Shown here: positions 52,932 through 61,664 of the stretch, piece after piece
Position numbering within the stretch: position 1 is the first letter of the stretch
How the letters are laid out: every line of letters starts with the position of its first letter
Assembly (NCBI GenBank): GCA_023407575.1
Contig: JAEYLX010000067.1
Location: forward strand, 248,001-312,000
DNA: 64,000 bases
Direction: 5' to 3'
Source of the DNA: Bacillota bacterium
GTDB lineage: Bacteria > Bacillota > Clostridia > Lachnospirales > Lachnospiraceae
The notes under the pieces: generated by a model
Databases searched by the model: none
What the model saw: the letters and a program-made list of their open reading frames with translations, nothing else
What the model was told of the DNA's origin: nothing
Program-made: the position numbers and the translations under genes

Positions 52932-54137
52932 TTATTTACTCTTTTTTCTTGTGATAACGTCAAAGGCAACTGCTAATACAAAGATTACACCTTTTACAAC
53001 ATACTGCCAGGACACATCAATACCCATGATGTTCATACCATTGGTTAAGGACATAATTACTAATGCACCAATAATTGTATTCGTTACACGACCAATACCA
53101 CCACTAACGGATACACCACCGATATAGGAAGATGCAATTGCATCTAATTCGAAACCAAGTCCAGCCTGTGGTGAAGCAGACCCAAGTCTTGAGGTATATA
53201 AAATACCACCGAGTGCTGCTAACATACTTACAGAAGCAAAAGCAAATAAAGTAACCTTTTTAACGTTAACACCAGAAAGTTCTGCTGCCTCAGCATTACC
53301 ACCAATACCATAAATGTAACGGCCAAGTCTGGTTCTGTTTAACATAAAATGATAAACAAATAATACGAAACCAACAATGACTGCTGTCCAAGGAATACCC
53401 TTATAACCAGCTAAAATCCACATGATTACCATGATAATAAGAGAAATGAATAGTACTTTACCAATAGCAATTGGCAGTGAACTTACACTAAAGTTATACT
53501 TACGTAAATTTTTTCTTGATTTTATCTGACTAAAGATTACTAAAATAATTGCTGCCAATCCAATCACAAGAGTAAGCTCATGAAAACTACTTTTAATTGG
53601 AAGATCTGGAATAAATCCATTTGAAATATTCTTAAATCCTTCACTGTCAACAACGATAGTACCTGTTCCTGCTGTTGTTAAGGATAGTAATCCTCTAAAA
53701 ATAAACATACCCGCCAGGGTTACAACGAATGCAGGTACACCAACTTTTGCAACAAGGATACCTTGATACAGACCTATTGCACAGCCTGCAGCTAATACAA
53801 TGGGAATTACTAACCAGGGTGACATTCCGCCCTTCATCATAATTGCAGCAATTGCTCCAAGAAATCCTGCAACATAACCTACGGATAAATCTATATGTTT
53901 GATAATAAGGATAACAGTCATACCGATTGCTATAATAGATACATAGCCTGTTTGCTTTATTAAATCACTTAAGTTTCTGGATGATAAGAAAATACCATCT
54001 GTTTGTATATTAAAAAATATAAAGATTAAAACCAAGGCAATGTACATTACATAATCTCGTATATTACCCTTTAATAAGCCAAGTAATTCTCTACCCAGCC
54101 CTACTCTTTCATTTACAACTTCTCTATTCTCACTCAT
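52932..54137 (-). CDS. CUT2-family sugar ABC transporter permease (GguB/MmsB/XylH-like)
   Basis: Membrane channel of a monosaccharide importer. The 401-aa protein has 9-10 transmembrane segments and the CUT2 (branched-chain/RbsC fold) signatures KHIDLSVGYVAGFLGAIAA (about 94), TLAGMFIFRGLLSL (about 140) and the cytoplasmic coupling helix YGIGGNAEAAELSGVNV (about 276). Its length exceeds RbsC (about 320) and fits XylH/GguB. The ATG overlaps the ATPase stop by 4 bp (ATGA), indicating coupled translation. Last gene of the operon. Confidence 0.93.
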   Translation of the reverse strand: MSENREVVNERVGLGRELLGLLKGNIRDYVMYIALVLIFIFFNIQTDGIFLSSRNLSDLIKQTGYVSIIAIGMTVILIIKHIDLSVGYVAGFLGAIAAIMMKGGMSPWLVIPIVLAAGCAIGLYQGILVAKVGVPAFVVTLAGMFIFRGLLSLTTAGTGTIVVDSEGFKNISNGFIPDLPIKSSFHELTLVIGLAAIILVIFSQIKSRKNLRKYNFSVSSLPIAIGKVLFISLIIMVIMWILAGYKGIPWTAVIVGFVLFVYHFMLNRTRLGRYIYGIGGNAEAAELSGVNVKKVTLFAFASVSMLAALGGILYTSRLGSASPQAGLGFELDAIASSYIGGVSVSGGIGRVTNTIIGALVIMSLTNGMNIMGIDVSWQYVVKGVIFVLAVAFDVITRKKSK

Positions 54138-55675
54138 TGTGTAACCTCCTCCACTCTAGTAGCTAATGCCATAACACTTTGTTCTGTGGCTTCTTCTGCT
54201 GATAAACATCCTGTTATTGAGCCTTCGGACATAACATAGACACGATCACTCATACCTAAAACTTCCAGAAGTTCGGATGAAATCATTATTATACTCATTC
54301 CCTCTTCAACAAGCTTATTCATCAGAGAATAAATCTCAAATTTAGCACCTACGTCAATACCTCTGGTAGGCTCATCCAGTATTAAGACCTTAGGACCAAC
54401 AAATAGACATTTTGCTAAAGATACTTTCTGTTGGTTACCACCACTTAAGTTGCCAACTAACTGCTTTATGGAAGGAGCTTTAATATTAATTGATTTTTTA
54501 TAATCATTTGCTATATTAATTTCTTTATTCTCATTGATGGAAAATCCCTCCGTCAATGCTTCTAGATTGGCTATTGAAATATTATATTTAATGTCCTGAA
54601 TTAAAACTAATCCATTTCCTTTTCTATCTTCGGATACGTAAGCAACACCTGCTTCTAATGCTTCTTTGGGATGCTTAAAGTTCTTCTTAGCACCTTCCAC
54701 ATAGAGTTCTCCGCTTGTAATTTGATATCTAGGTGTGTTGCCGAAGATACTTAATGCTAATTCAGTACGTCCTGATCCCATCAGACCTGCAATACCTATA
54801 ATTTCACCTTTACGAACATTTATATTAACGTCATGCAAGATCTCACGATCTAAAACTGGATTACGTACGGTCCAATTTTTAATATCTAAGCAAATGTCTC
54901 CGAACTCTTTCTTCTCTCTCTTAGGATAAATGTTTTCAATTTCTCTACCTACCATGTGCTTGATGATTTCCTTCTCAGAAATCTTTTGTTCATTCGCATT
55001 CATGGAACAGATGGTGCTACCATCACGGATAACAGTAATTGTATCAGCTACAGATACAACTTCCTTTAATTTATGAGAAATCATAATTGATGTAACGCCA
55101 GTTTCCCTAAGCTGTTTTAATAATTCAAGAAGGTTTGCACTATCATCCTCATTCAGAGCAGCCGTTGGTTCGTCCAAAACCAAAAGCTTTACATTCTTGC
55201 TAAGAGCCTTTGCAATCTCAACTAATTGTCTTTTTCCAACTGATAAATCTTTAATTTTCATGGAAGGATTAACATCCAGCTTTACCATCTTAAGCATTTC
55301 CTGTGCACTTACTATGGTTTGATTCCAGTTAATAACCTTTCCTTCCATAATCTCATGACCAAAATAAATATTTTCATACACACTTAACTCTGGAATTAAG
55401 GCTAGCTCTTGATAAATAATAGCTATTCCTTCTGTTTCAGAGTCTGCTATTGATTTAAATCTTTTTTCACTTCCATTGTATATAATATTACCATTGTATG
55501 AGCCATGAGGATAAACCCCGGAAAGCACCTTCATCAAAGTCGATTTTCCTGCCCCGTTTTCTCCCACCAAACAATGTATTTCGCCTCTTTCAACCTTGAA
55601 ATTAACATTGTTTAGAGCCTTGACTCCAGGGAATTCTTTTACTATGTTTTGCATTTCAAGAATATAATCACTCAT
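54134..55675 (-). CDS. CUT2-family sugar ABC transporter ATP-binding protein (double ABC)
   Basis: The 513-aa protein is a tandem of two ABC domains. The first has Walker A GENGAGKST (about 38), signature LSVGKRQLVEI and Walker B LLVLDEPTAAL. The second has the degenerate P-loop GLMGSGRTE (about 296) typical of the catalytically weak half in CUT2 importers, signature LSGGNQQKVSLAK and LILDEPTRGID. This matches XylG/GguA/MglA. Start ATG lies 119 bp after the binding-protein gene, behind a large hairpin. Operon order: binding protein, ATPase, permease. Confidence 0.95.
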   Translation of the reverse strand: MSDYILEMQNIVKEFPGVKALNNVNFKVERGEIHCLVGENGAGKSTLMKVLSGVYPHGSYNGNIIYNGSEKRFKSIADSETEGIAIIYQELALIPELSVYENIYFGHEIMEGKVINWNQTIVSAQEMLKMVKLDVNPSMKIKDLSVGKRQLVEIAKALSKNVKLLVLDEPTAALNEDDSANLLELLKQLRETGVTSIMISHKLKEVVSVADTITVIRDGSTICSMNANEQKISEKEIIKHMVGREIENIYPKREKKEFGDICLDIKNWTVRNPVLDREILHDVNINVRKGEIIGIAGLMGSGRTELALSIFGNTPRYQITSGELYVEGAKKNFKHPKEALEAGVAYVSEDRKGNGLVLIQDIKYNISIANLEALTEGFSINENKEINIANDYKKSINIKAPSIKQLVGNLSGGNQQKVSLAKCLFVGPKVLILDEPTRGIDVGAKFEIYSLMNKLVEEGMSIIMISSELLEVLGMSDRVYVMSEGSITGCLSAEEATEQSVMALATRVEEVTQ

Positions 55676-55722
55676 TACTTATCCTTCCTTCTAAAACAAA
55701 TTTAATGCGTTGTCTTAAATTC

Positions 55723-55767
55723 GAGACCGGTTTAAGAATAATAAAGCATTATTTTTAAACCGGTCTC
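55723..55767 (-). promoter_or_regulatory. Large intercistronic hairpin between binding-protein and ATPase genes
   Basis: A 45-nt hairpin: 13 perfect outer pairs (55723-55735 with 55755-55767, GAGACCGGTTTAA), one A-C mismatch, 6 inner pairs (AATAAT/ATTATT) and a 5-nt loop. On the minus strand it is followed by GAATTTAAGAC, without a T-tract. Such structures after binding-protein genes usually stabilise the upstream mRNA or partly terminate, so that more binding protein than ATPase is made; that role is inferred. Confidence 0.8.
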
Positions 55768-55794
55768 AAGATGACTTAATTTATGAATTTAAAC

Positions 55795-56928
55795 TTATTC
55801 TAATCCAGTAAATTTATCAGCTGCATAGTATCCAGAATCGATGAGTTCTTTCTTAACATTATCCTTTGTTACAACTACAGTTGCAGTTTGTTTGGAAGGA
55901 ACATCAATATTCTGATTGTTATAAGTTGAATCAGTAGCAGGAGTCTTTCCACCAATTACATCAATTGCCATATTCATAGCGTCAGCTGCTAAAGTACGAG
56001 TATCTTTGAATACTGTCATGGACTGTTTTCCATCAATGATGTATTGAACGGAAGCTTGCTCTGCATCCTGACCTGTAATGAAGTAACTGGATACGTCTGT
56101 ATCAGCTGCGAATACGTCAGCGATAGAACGAGCGGTACCATCATTAGGAGCAAGAATGAAACATTGACCCTTATCTGCTGCAGCTGCACTTGTTAAATGA
56201 GCTTCTGCTTTGGATTTAGCTTCGTTGAAATCCCAGTTAGTAGTAACCTGACCAATAATCTTGGACATTTCATCACGGGTTAAAGTAGCTTTGTCTTGAA
56301 GAGCAATTGCTTCGGAAGAGTTCTTAATTACGAAGGTTCCATCAGCAATCTTAGGCTGTAATTTATTCCAAGCACCTTCAAAGAATAAGAAAGCATTGTT
56401 ATCTGTTGCTGCACCAGCGTAAAGATATAAAGGAAGACCTGTACCAGATGCATTGTCTACTAAATACTGACCCATAGCTTCACCAACTGCAACGCTATCG
56501 AAGGTTACATAATAATCAACTGCATCAGTGTTAGTAATTAAACGGTCATAAGAAATAACTGTGATACCAGCTTCTTTTGCTTCTTCCACAGATGCTGCAG
56601 CAGCTGCTGCGTCCTGTGCACAGATGATAAGAACTTTGATACCCTTGGAAATTAAGGTCTCAACATTTGTTTTTTCATTTGCTGAAGAACCCTGGCTAAA
56701 TAAAACTTCTACTGTATAATCTGTAGAGGAAATAACATCCTCAAATCTTGCCTGATCCTGTAACCATCTAGGCTCGTCCTTTGTAGGTAATACAATACCA
56801 ACATCAACTTTGCCTTTACCACTATTATCCTTTGGTGTGTCATTGGAACCAACATCATTCTTAGTGCCACAAGCAGCTAAAGATGATACTAGAACTAAGG
56901 TTAGTAATACTGCAATAATTTTTTTCAT
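55795..56928 (-). CDS. Sugar-binding lipoprotein of the CUT2 transporter (ChvE-like)
   Basis: The 377-aa product has a signal peptide and lipobox LAAC (Cys20), so it is anchored outside the membrane. The periplasmic-binding-protein type 1 domain carries ChvE-family features: VGIVLPTKDEPRWLQDQ (about 48), LISKGIKVLIICAQD (about 92), ISYDRLI (about 127), YYVTFDSVAVGEAMGQYL (about 139) and ITGQDAE (about 286). ChvE binds glucose, galactose, arabinose and xylose in Agrobacterium; the sugar here cannot be set from sequence. First gene of the transporter operon, with a promoter and palindrome upstream and GGATGG/GAGGG before the ATG. Confidence 0.93.
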   Translation of the reverse strand: MKKIIAVLLTLVLVSSLAACGTKNDVGSNDTPKDNSGKGKVDVGIVLPTKDEPRWLQDQARFEDVISSTDYTVEVLFSQGSSANEKTNVETLISKGIKVLIICAQDAAAAAASVEEAKEAGITVISYDRLITNTDAVDYYVTFDSVAVGEAMGQYLVDNASGTGLPLYLYAGAATDNNAFLFFEGAWNKLQPKIADGTFVIKNSSEAIALQDKATLTRDEMSKIIGQVTTNWDFNEAKSKAEAHLTSAAAADKGQCFILAPNDGTARSIADVFAADTDVSSYFITGQDAEQASVQYIIDGKQSMTVFKDTRTLAADAMNMAIDVIGGKTPATDSTYNNQNIDVPSKQTATVVVTKDNVKKELIDSGYYAADKFTGLE

Positions 56929-56980
56929 ACCCTCAATCCATCCTTCTTATAATTATTTTTTAGGCTTTGTCAAGTAGTCC

Positions 56981-56994
56981 AACAAAGCTTTGTT
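56981..56994. promoter_or_regulatory. Perfect 14-bp palindrome at the predicted transporter transcription start
   Basis: AACAAAGCTTTGTT reads the same on both strands. It begins about two bases after the predicted transcription start of the transporter operon, a typical repressor operator position. It does not match the CcpA cre consensus. A second TTGACA-like box (56969-56974) follows it but would leave almost no leader. Confidence 0.5.
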
Positions 56995-57002
56995 ACATTA
57001 GT

Positions 57003-57031
57003 ATATTACAATATACAAAAATTATTATCAA
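57003..57031 (-). promoter_or_regulatory. Predicted promoter of the sugar transporter operon
   Basis: Minus strand -35 TTGATA (57026-57031), 17-bp spacer, -10 TAATAT (57003-57008); predicted start near 56996. Directly upstream are CAATCC-type half-repeats (about 57032-57046) that could be activator contacts for the AraC-type regulator, though this is only a guess. The rest of 57047-57233 is AT-rich without other recognisable elements. Confidence 0.65.
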
Positions 57032-57233
57032 TGGATTGGATTGTTGTACATATTGACTATATTGCTCATTATTTTTAGTTTTTTGCAGTTCTGTAAAATC
57101 TTGCTGTTTAAATTTTAAAAAACGAATTATTCCTTATAATTTCCAAATAATTCAAGTTTATTGAACTATTTCGAAGCTATGACTTACCCTGAACAGTTAT
57201 CATTTATTGTTGTAATTAAGTATTTCCTTATAA

Positions 57234-57281
57234 AACAACTGCACACAAATTACAATCTCTTGTAATTTGTGTGCAGTTGTT
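57234..57281 (-). terminator. Very strong terminator ending the sensor operon
   Basis: A perfect 22-bp stem (57234-57255 with 57260-57281) closed by a 4-nt loop, with T-rich sequence on both flanks (GTTTTA on the minus strand, GTTTTTC on the plus). It lies 40 bp after the XylF-like lipoprotein gene and separates the sensor operon from the transporter operon. Confidence 0.93.
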
Positions 57282-57321
57282 TTTCGTACATTAACAATTC
57301 ATTTATTTCATTCATTTATGC

Positions 57322-58389
57322 TTAATTGATACTTTTTTCTTCTGTCTGATAAACATCTTCATATAGATGGAAACCGCCTTTAATAACCGTTTCATCTATA
57401 TTGTCCTTTGTTACGGCTTGAACATCAATATAGATATATGGAACATCGTAGGTTCCATCATTAATTGTTTCTTGGTCATTAATTTCTTCTCCATTGGCAA
57501 GTGCAAGACATACCTCAACCGTCTTCTTTACCAGATTTTTTATAGGTTTATAGATTGTTAGTGCTTGTTTGCCATTCACTATTCTTTGGCAAGCCACCAA
57601 ATCCGCATCCTGACCTACTACTACCACCTGCTCTGCAATTTGCGCTTCTGATAAAGCATCTATAACGCCCCAAGCCATAGAATCATTTCCACATAGAATC
57701 GCTGTAATCTTGTCTCTATTTTCTTTCAACTGGTCTACTACAAAGTCATAGGCACCTTCTCTTTTCCAGCCATCCACCCAGACCTGATCCAGTATCTCTA
57801 TTTTTTTATCTTCAAGATATGGTTCAAACACGCTCATAGCACCATCATTAATCATTTTGGTATTACTATCGGTTTTATCACCGTTTACAATTAAATACCC
57901 TCCTTCGGGTGCATATTCAAGCATATATTGTGCCATTAACTCCCCAACCCTTGTATGATCGAAGGATATATAGACGTCAACATTCGCATTGCTTACTAAT
58001 CGGTCATAGGAGATTACTGGTACATTTTGATCTTTCGCTGCCTCTACACATCTCGCCTCTACGAAGCAGTCATTGGGGGCAATTACCAGAACATCTATAT
58101 TTTGCTTTAACATATTTTTAACCTGATCGAACTGAAGATCAGAATCATTATTTGCATTACTAACAATTACACTTATTCCATGCTGCTCTGCCTCTGAAAT
58201 GAACATCTCCCTATCACGAATCCACCGATCCTCCATCAGTGTTCCCATCGAAAAACCAACGACAATCCCCTCTTCCTCTTTATCGTCTTTAATCTCTGTG
58301 CTTTTCTCCTTACAGCCATATAAAGTAATGCTCTGAATGACTATTAGGACAAATATAAATAATTTCTTTCGCAGTAACCTTCTCCCCAT
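57322..58389 (-). CDS. XylF-like sugar-binding lipoprotein
   Basis: The 355-aa product has a lipoprotein signal with lipobox LYGC (Cys26) and a type 1 periplasmic-binding fold: VGFSMGTLMEDRWIRDREMF (about 42), NIDVLVIAPND (about 93), VISYDRLVSNANVDVYISFDHTRVGELMAQ (about 123-153) and VGQDADLVA (about 257). It is closer in pattern to D-xylose-binding XylF than to the ChvE-like protein next door. It is the last gene of the binding-protein/kinase/regulator unit, not of the ABC operon, so it may serve sensing, or supply a second ligand specificity to the permease. Start ATG with GGAGG. Confidence 0.9.
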   Translation of the reverse strand: MGRRLLRKKLFIFVLIVIQSITLYGCKEKSTEIKDDKEEEGIVVGFSMGTLMEDRWIRDREMFISEAEQHGISVIVSNANNDSDLQFDQVKNMLKQNIDVLVIAPNDCFVEARCVEAAKDQNVPVISYDRLVSNANVDVYISFDHTRVGELMAQYMLEYAPEGGYLIVNGDKTDSNTKMINDGAMSVFEPYLEDKKIEILDQVWVDGWKREGAYDFVVDQLKENRDKITAILCGNDSMAWGVIDALSEAQIAEQVVVVGQDADLVACQRIVNGKQALTIYKPIKNLVKKTVEVCLALANGEEINDQETINDGTYDVPYIYIDVQAVTKDNIDETVIKGGFHLYEDVYQTEEKSIN

Positions 58390-58405
58390 AATCCATCCTC
58401 CATTC

Positions 58406-58455
58406 TACCCTTAAGGGTAATTGCATAGCCTTGTCCCCACAGCAAGGCATTTTTT
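58406..58455. promoter_or_regulatory. Leader structures before the XylF-like gene
   Basis: A 14-bp perfect palindrome TACCCTTAAGGGTA (58406-58419) and a hairpin GCCTTG/CAAGGC (58428-58433 with 58443-58448) lie between the regulator stop and the XylF-like start. A run of six T follows the hairpin on the plus strand only (58450-58455), so on the sense strand it is not a terminator. Possible operator or attenuator; function unproven. Confidence 0.4.
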
Positions 58456-58502
58456 GTTACAGTTCAGCCACAACCTTTTACTCTGAACAGTTCCATGTTT
58501 TG

Positions 58503-60116
58503 TTATGCGGTATACATCTTTTTATATTCACTTGCATTATAACCGGTTGATTTTTTGAAGATTTTCGAGAAATAATTTGGGTCTACGTAACCTACCATAA
58601 AGGACACGTCTTTCACCGATAAATCTTCTCTTTTCAATAGCTCCTTGGCTTTATCCATTCGAACCAGCACCATTTTATCAATAAAACTTGTGCCTGTTGA
58701 GTTCTTATAAAATCGACTAAAATAATAGGAACTTAAATTAACATACTTTGCAATATCATCCAGAGAAATATCCTCTTGATAATGCTCTTCTATATATTGA
58801 TCTGCTTTTTCTATAATGGAATTCGCCTTGCTTTGTCTGCTGGCAGCAATTGCTTTTAGTGACTCTTGTAAATAACGCTGTCCAATCAAAAATAATGACT
58901 TCTCATCCTTTGCGCTAATAATATCCCCCAGAACACGATAGTCGTCCTTTGCCAATACCTTTTCCCAACGTTTTTCAAAGCCAACAATTAGCCCAATCAT
59001 CCACTTCTTAATTGTATCGAAATTCATATTTGAATCTGAACTCATACGATCATAGAGTTGTTCAAAGGATAGCTCAACCATCTTATCCTCATTCTCTGAT
59101 ACCCGGGCATAGATTTCAGTTTCAATTAATTGTTCATAGTCACTTTCCAAACCTACATTTTTATCTATGATATCATCCTCATGAAGGATGTGGCTAAACA
59201 GATTCTCATTGACTGAATCGCTGGTTTCGAGCACACTTAACGTATGAAGTGCTTCCTGATAGGATTTTTTTGCGTTATTAATGTCTTTGTGATAGCTTCC
59301 AATTCCGATATAAATATCTGGATAAAGTCTGGCCGCTCTCTCAATCATTCTCTGTGCAATTTTAACCGATCTTGCCTTTTGATCATAGTCTCCTTCTTCA
59401 CCATCATCAAAGATATAGACTATAATACGGTTTAACATAATCGGACTTACAATGCAGCCCACAGTTCCCTTGATGATTTTCTTATATTCCTCATACATTT
59501 TTTCACCATGGATACCTGCACCGATTTTATTCTCAATGTTATTTCTATTCTTTTGTCCAAACTCCAAGGCCATAACATATCCACCGGTGTTAGAATAGCC
59601 AAATAGATTGCAGTAATTTTGCAACTGTGAAGTGTCCTGTCCATACATACATAGGGAATTCATAAAACCAGTTTCCAAAATCGGAATAATCATCTCTAAA
59701 CGTTCCTGCTGTTCCAGAGTTTCCTTACGTTTGATGTTATTTTGCTCAATTCTATCCAGCACCTTTTGAAAGGTCTCTACGAATTTAGCTTCTTTAACAG
59801 GCTTTAATAAATATTCTTCCACCCCTAAAGCAACGGATTCCACCGCATAATCAAAATAATCAAATGCAGAAATAACAATAAAACTAACAGAAGGATCTAC
59901 TTTTCGAATCTGTCTCATCGCTTCGAGACCATTAATACCTGGCATATTAATATCCATGATTATAATATCAGGATGGTTCTGATAGGATTTTTCAATAGCA
60001 TCCTTTCCAGACCGTGATTTATCAATTGATTTTATATTTTCAAAATTCTTTAAAATCATATATTCTACCGATTCTACTGCAATCGGTTCATCATCTACGA
60101 TTAATACCTTGTACAT
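58503..60116 (-). CDS. YesN-type response regulator with AraC DNA-binding domain
   Basis: The 537-aa regulator has a receiver domain (about 1-120; acidic DDE at 8-10, phosphorylated D55 in IIIMDINMPG, K107 in LLKPVKE), a long central region (about 130-420), and a C-terminal AraC/XylS double helix-turn-helix (about 433-533; EDISLDDIAKYVNLSSYYFSRFYK and VSFMVGYVDPNYFSKIFKKSTGY). It should activate nearby sugar genes when phosphorylated by the adjacent kinase. Five bases separate it from the kinase stop. Start ATG with AAAGGATAAC. Confidence 0.94.
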   Translation of the reverse strand: MYKVLIVDDEPIAVESVEYMILKNFENIKSIDKSRSGKDAIEKSYQNHPDIIIMDINMPGINGLEAMRQIRKVDPSVSFIVISAFDYFDYAVESVALGVEEYLLKPVKEAKFVETFQKVLDRIEQNNIKRKETLEQQERLEMIIPILETGFMNSLCMYGQDTSQLQNYCNLFGYSNTGGYVMALEFGQKNRNNIENKIGAGIHGEKMYEEYKKIIKGTVGCIVSPIMLNRIIVYIFDDGEEGDYDQKARSVKIAQRMIERAARLYPDIYIGIGSYHKDINNAKKSYQEALHTLSVLETSDSVNENLFSHILHEDDIIDKNVGLESDYEQLIETEIYARVSENEDKMVELSFEQLYDRMSSDSNMNFDTIKKWMIGLIVGFEKRWEKVLAKDDYRVLGDIISAKDEKSLFLIGQRYLQESLKAIAASRQSKANSIIEKADQYIEEHYQEDISLDDIAKYVNLSSYYFSRFYKNSTGTSFIDKMVLVRMDKAKELLKREDLSVKDVSFMVGYVDPNYFSKIFKKSTGYNASEYKKMYTA

Positions 60117-60121
60117 TGTTG

Positions 60122-61627
60122 TTATCCTTTTAAGCCTTTATTTTTTATCGGCAGTTTTAATATAAAGTTTGTCCTGCCATTACTATAGGTTATGTTCATG
60201 ACATCCTGCTTCTTATAAAAAAGCCTTAGTCGATTAAGTACATTGTCGATACCAATCCCAGTGGTATGTCCTCTTTTTTCCTGGTTCTTCTCCTTTTTGT
60301 ACTTTCTGTTCAAAATTAATTTTACAGTTTCATGGGGTATTTCATCACCGGTATTTGAAATTGTAATATAAAGATTATGAACTTCTTTTTTAACACTAAC
60401 CTCAATTACCCCACCATGTTCCGATTTGCTGATCCCATGAATGTATGCATTTTCTACCAATGGTTGCAGAGTCATACGAGGTAAAATAAAGTTATCGATA
60501 TCTTCACCTTCCGGTATGTTTAATTGAAAATCAATTATATCTCCAAATCTAGTAATAAGAAGCTTCATGTAGGCTTCTACATTATTCAACTCATCCCCTA
60601 AGGTCGCATCATAGTTTAACCCTTTTAGATTATAGCGAAATATTTCCGCAAAATTTTCCAGATACTCACAGGTCACATTATCTCCTTGCAACATTGCAAC
60701 CTTAGCTCCTATATTAATTGAGTTGAAAATAAAATGCGGATTTACCTGGGACTGTAATGCCAATAATTCCGCCTCATGCAAAGCACTTTTCATTTTAATA
60801 TTATTTAATTTTTCTTCTGTTAATTTGATTTCCAACCGCTGCTTCTCCTTCAGCTCATTAACAAACGTCTTAATACTCGCTGTCATACTGCTAAAGGTTT
60901 GATATAAGATATTAATTTCTCTACTTGCGTTCTGTTCGTGTATGACAACATCAAAGTTACCCTTGGATACTTCCTTTGCATAGGAAGCAAGTTTTGATAT
61001 CGGTTTCGTAAATTCCAAACTGAAGATTATAATAAGTATGGTAATTAAAATAACTGTCACACCGAACATAAAATAACTAATTGCTGTATTCTTATCAATC
61101 TCTCTTTGAATTTGAATATATTGCTTGGCACTTTCGCTCAAGTCGGTACTCATCATATCTTCAATGTATTCACCAATATAGGAATTTTCTTTTACAGCCT
61201 GATGATAACCTTCAATATACTTTATTTGTCCCTTACGTTTTTCGATTACAGTCTCATCCAGCACCGCCAAATAATGCGTAATCATACCTGATATATTTTT
61301 GATTTTAATTCCTCTTTCGGTATAATCTGAATTCTTTTCAATTCGATTGCTATGCTCTTCTATAGAGTTCTTGTAATCATAAAATGACTGGAGGCTATCC
61401 GAGCTTCTTGTAGATAAATAGTCCTCAAAATACATATGAATATTATCCAGCTCATTGTATAGTGTAGTAATATCCTGTGTCTGACTTAACAGCCTGGTCA
61501 TATCACTCATAATAACATTAGAGGATTTGTAAGTATATACGCCAACTAAAGCGGTAAAGGATATTGCCAGAAAAAAGAAGCCCATTAGCTTTGTACGAAA
61601 AGCCATTCCTTTTCTCATTAATTTCAT
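60122..61627 (-). CDS. YesM-type membrane histidine kinase
   Basis: The 501-aa kinase has a first transmembrane helix (about 14-34), an extracellular helical domain of about 150 residues, a second helix (about 183-204), HAMP (205-260), and the HisKA_7TM-less His_kinase domain with the acceptor H298 in QVNPHFIFNSIN, then an ATP-binding domain (LVENAYIHGI N-box; GIGIDNVLNRL). The NPHFxFN motif places it in the LytS/YesM class. The short extracellular part without a known ligand fold fits a kinase that senses through a partner binding protein. Between the anchored binding protein gene (37 bp) and the regulator (5 bp). Confidence 0.93.
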   Translation of the reverse strand: MKLMRKGMAFRTKLMGFFFLAISFTALVGVYTYKSSNVIMSDMTRLLSQTQDITTLYNELDNIHMYFEDYLSTRSSDSLQSFYDYKNSIEEHSNRIEKNSDYTERGIKIKNISGMITHYLAVLDETVIEKRKGQIKYIEGYHQAVKENSYIGEYIEDMMSTDLSESAKQYIQIQREIDKNTAISYFMFGVTVILITILIIIFSLEFTKPISKLASYAKEVSKGNFDVVIHEQNASREINILYQTFSSMTASIKTFVNELKEKQRLEIKLTEEKLNNIKMKSALHEAELLALQSQVNPHFIFNSINIGAKVAMLQGDNVTCEYLENFAEIFRYNLKGLNYDATLGDELNNVEAYMKLLITRFGDIIDFQLNIPEGEDIDNFILPRMTLQPLVENAYIHGISKSEHGGVIEVSVKKEVHNLYITISNTGDEIPHETVKLILNRKYKKEKNQEKRGHTTGIGIDNVLNRLRLFYKKQDVMNITYSNGRTNFILKLPIKNKGLKG

Positions 61628-61664
61628 AAGTGACCAAACCTTTCAACACCCTTCTACTAAGGGT

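Noticed and set aside
56945..56974. TTGACA-16-TATAAG promoter immediately before the ChvE-like gene
   Set aside because: It would place the transcription start about 12 bases from the ATG, inside the ribosome binding site; the upstream TTGATA-17-TAATAT is more plausible.
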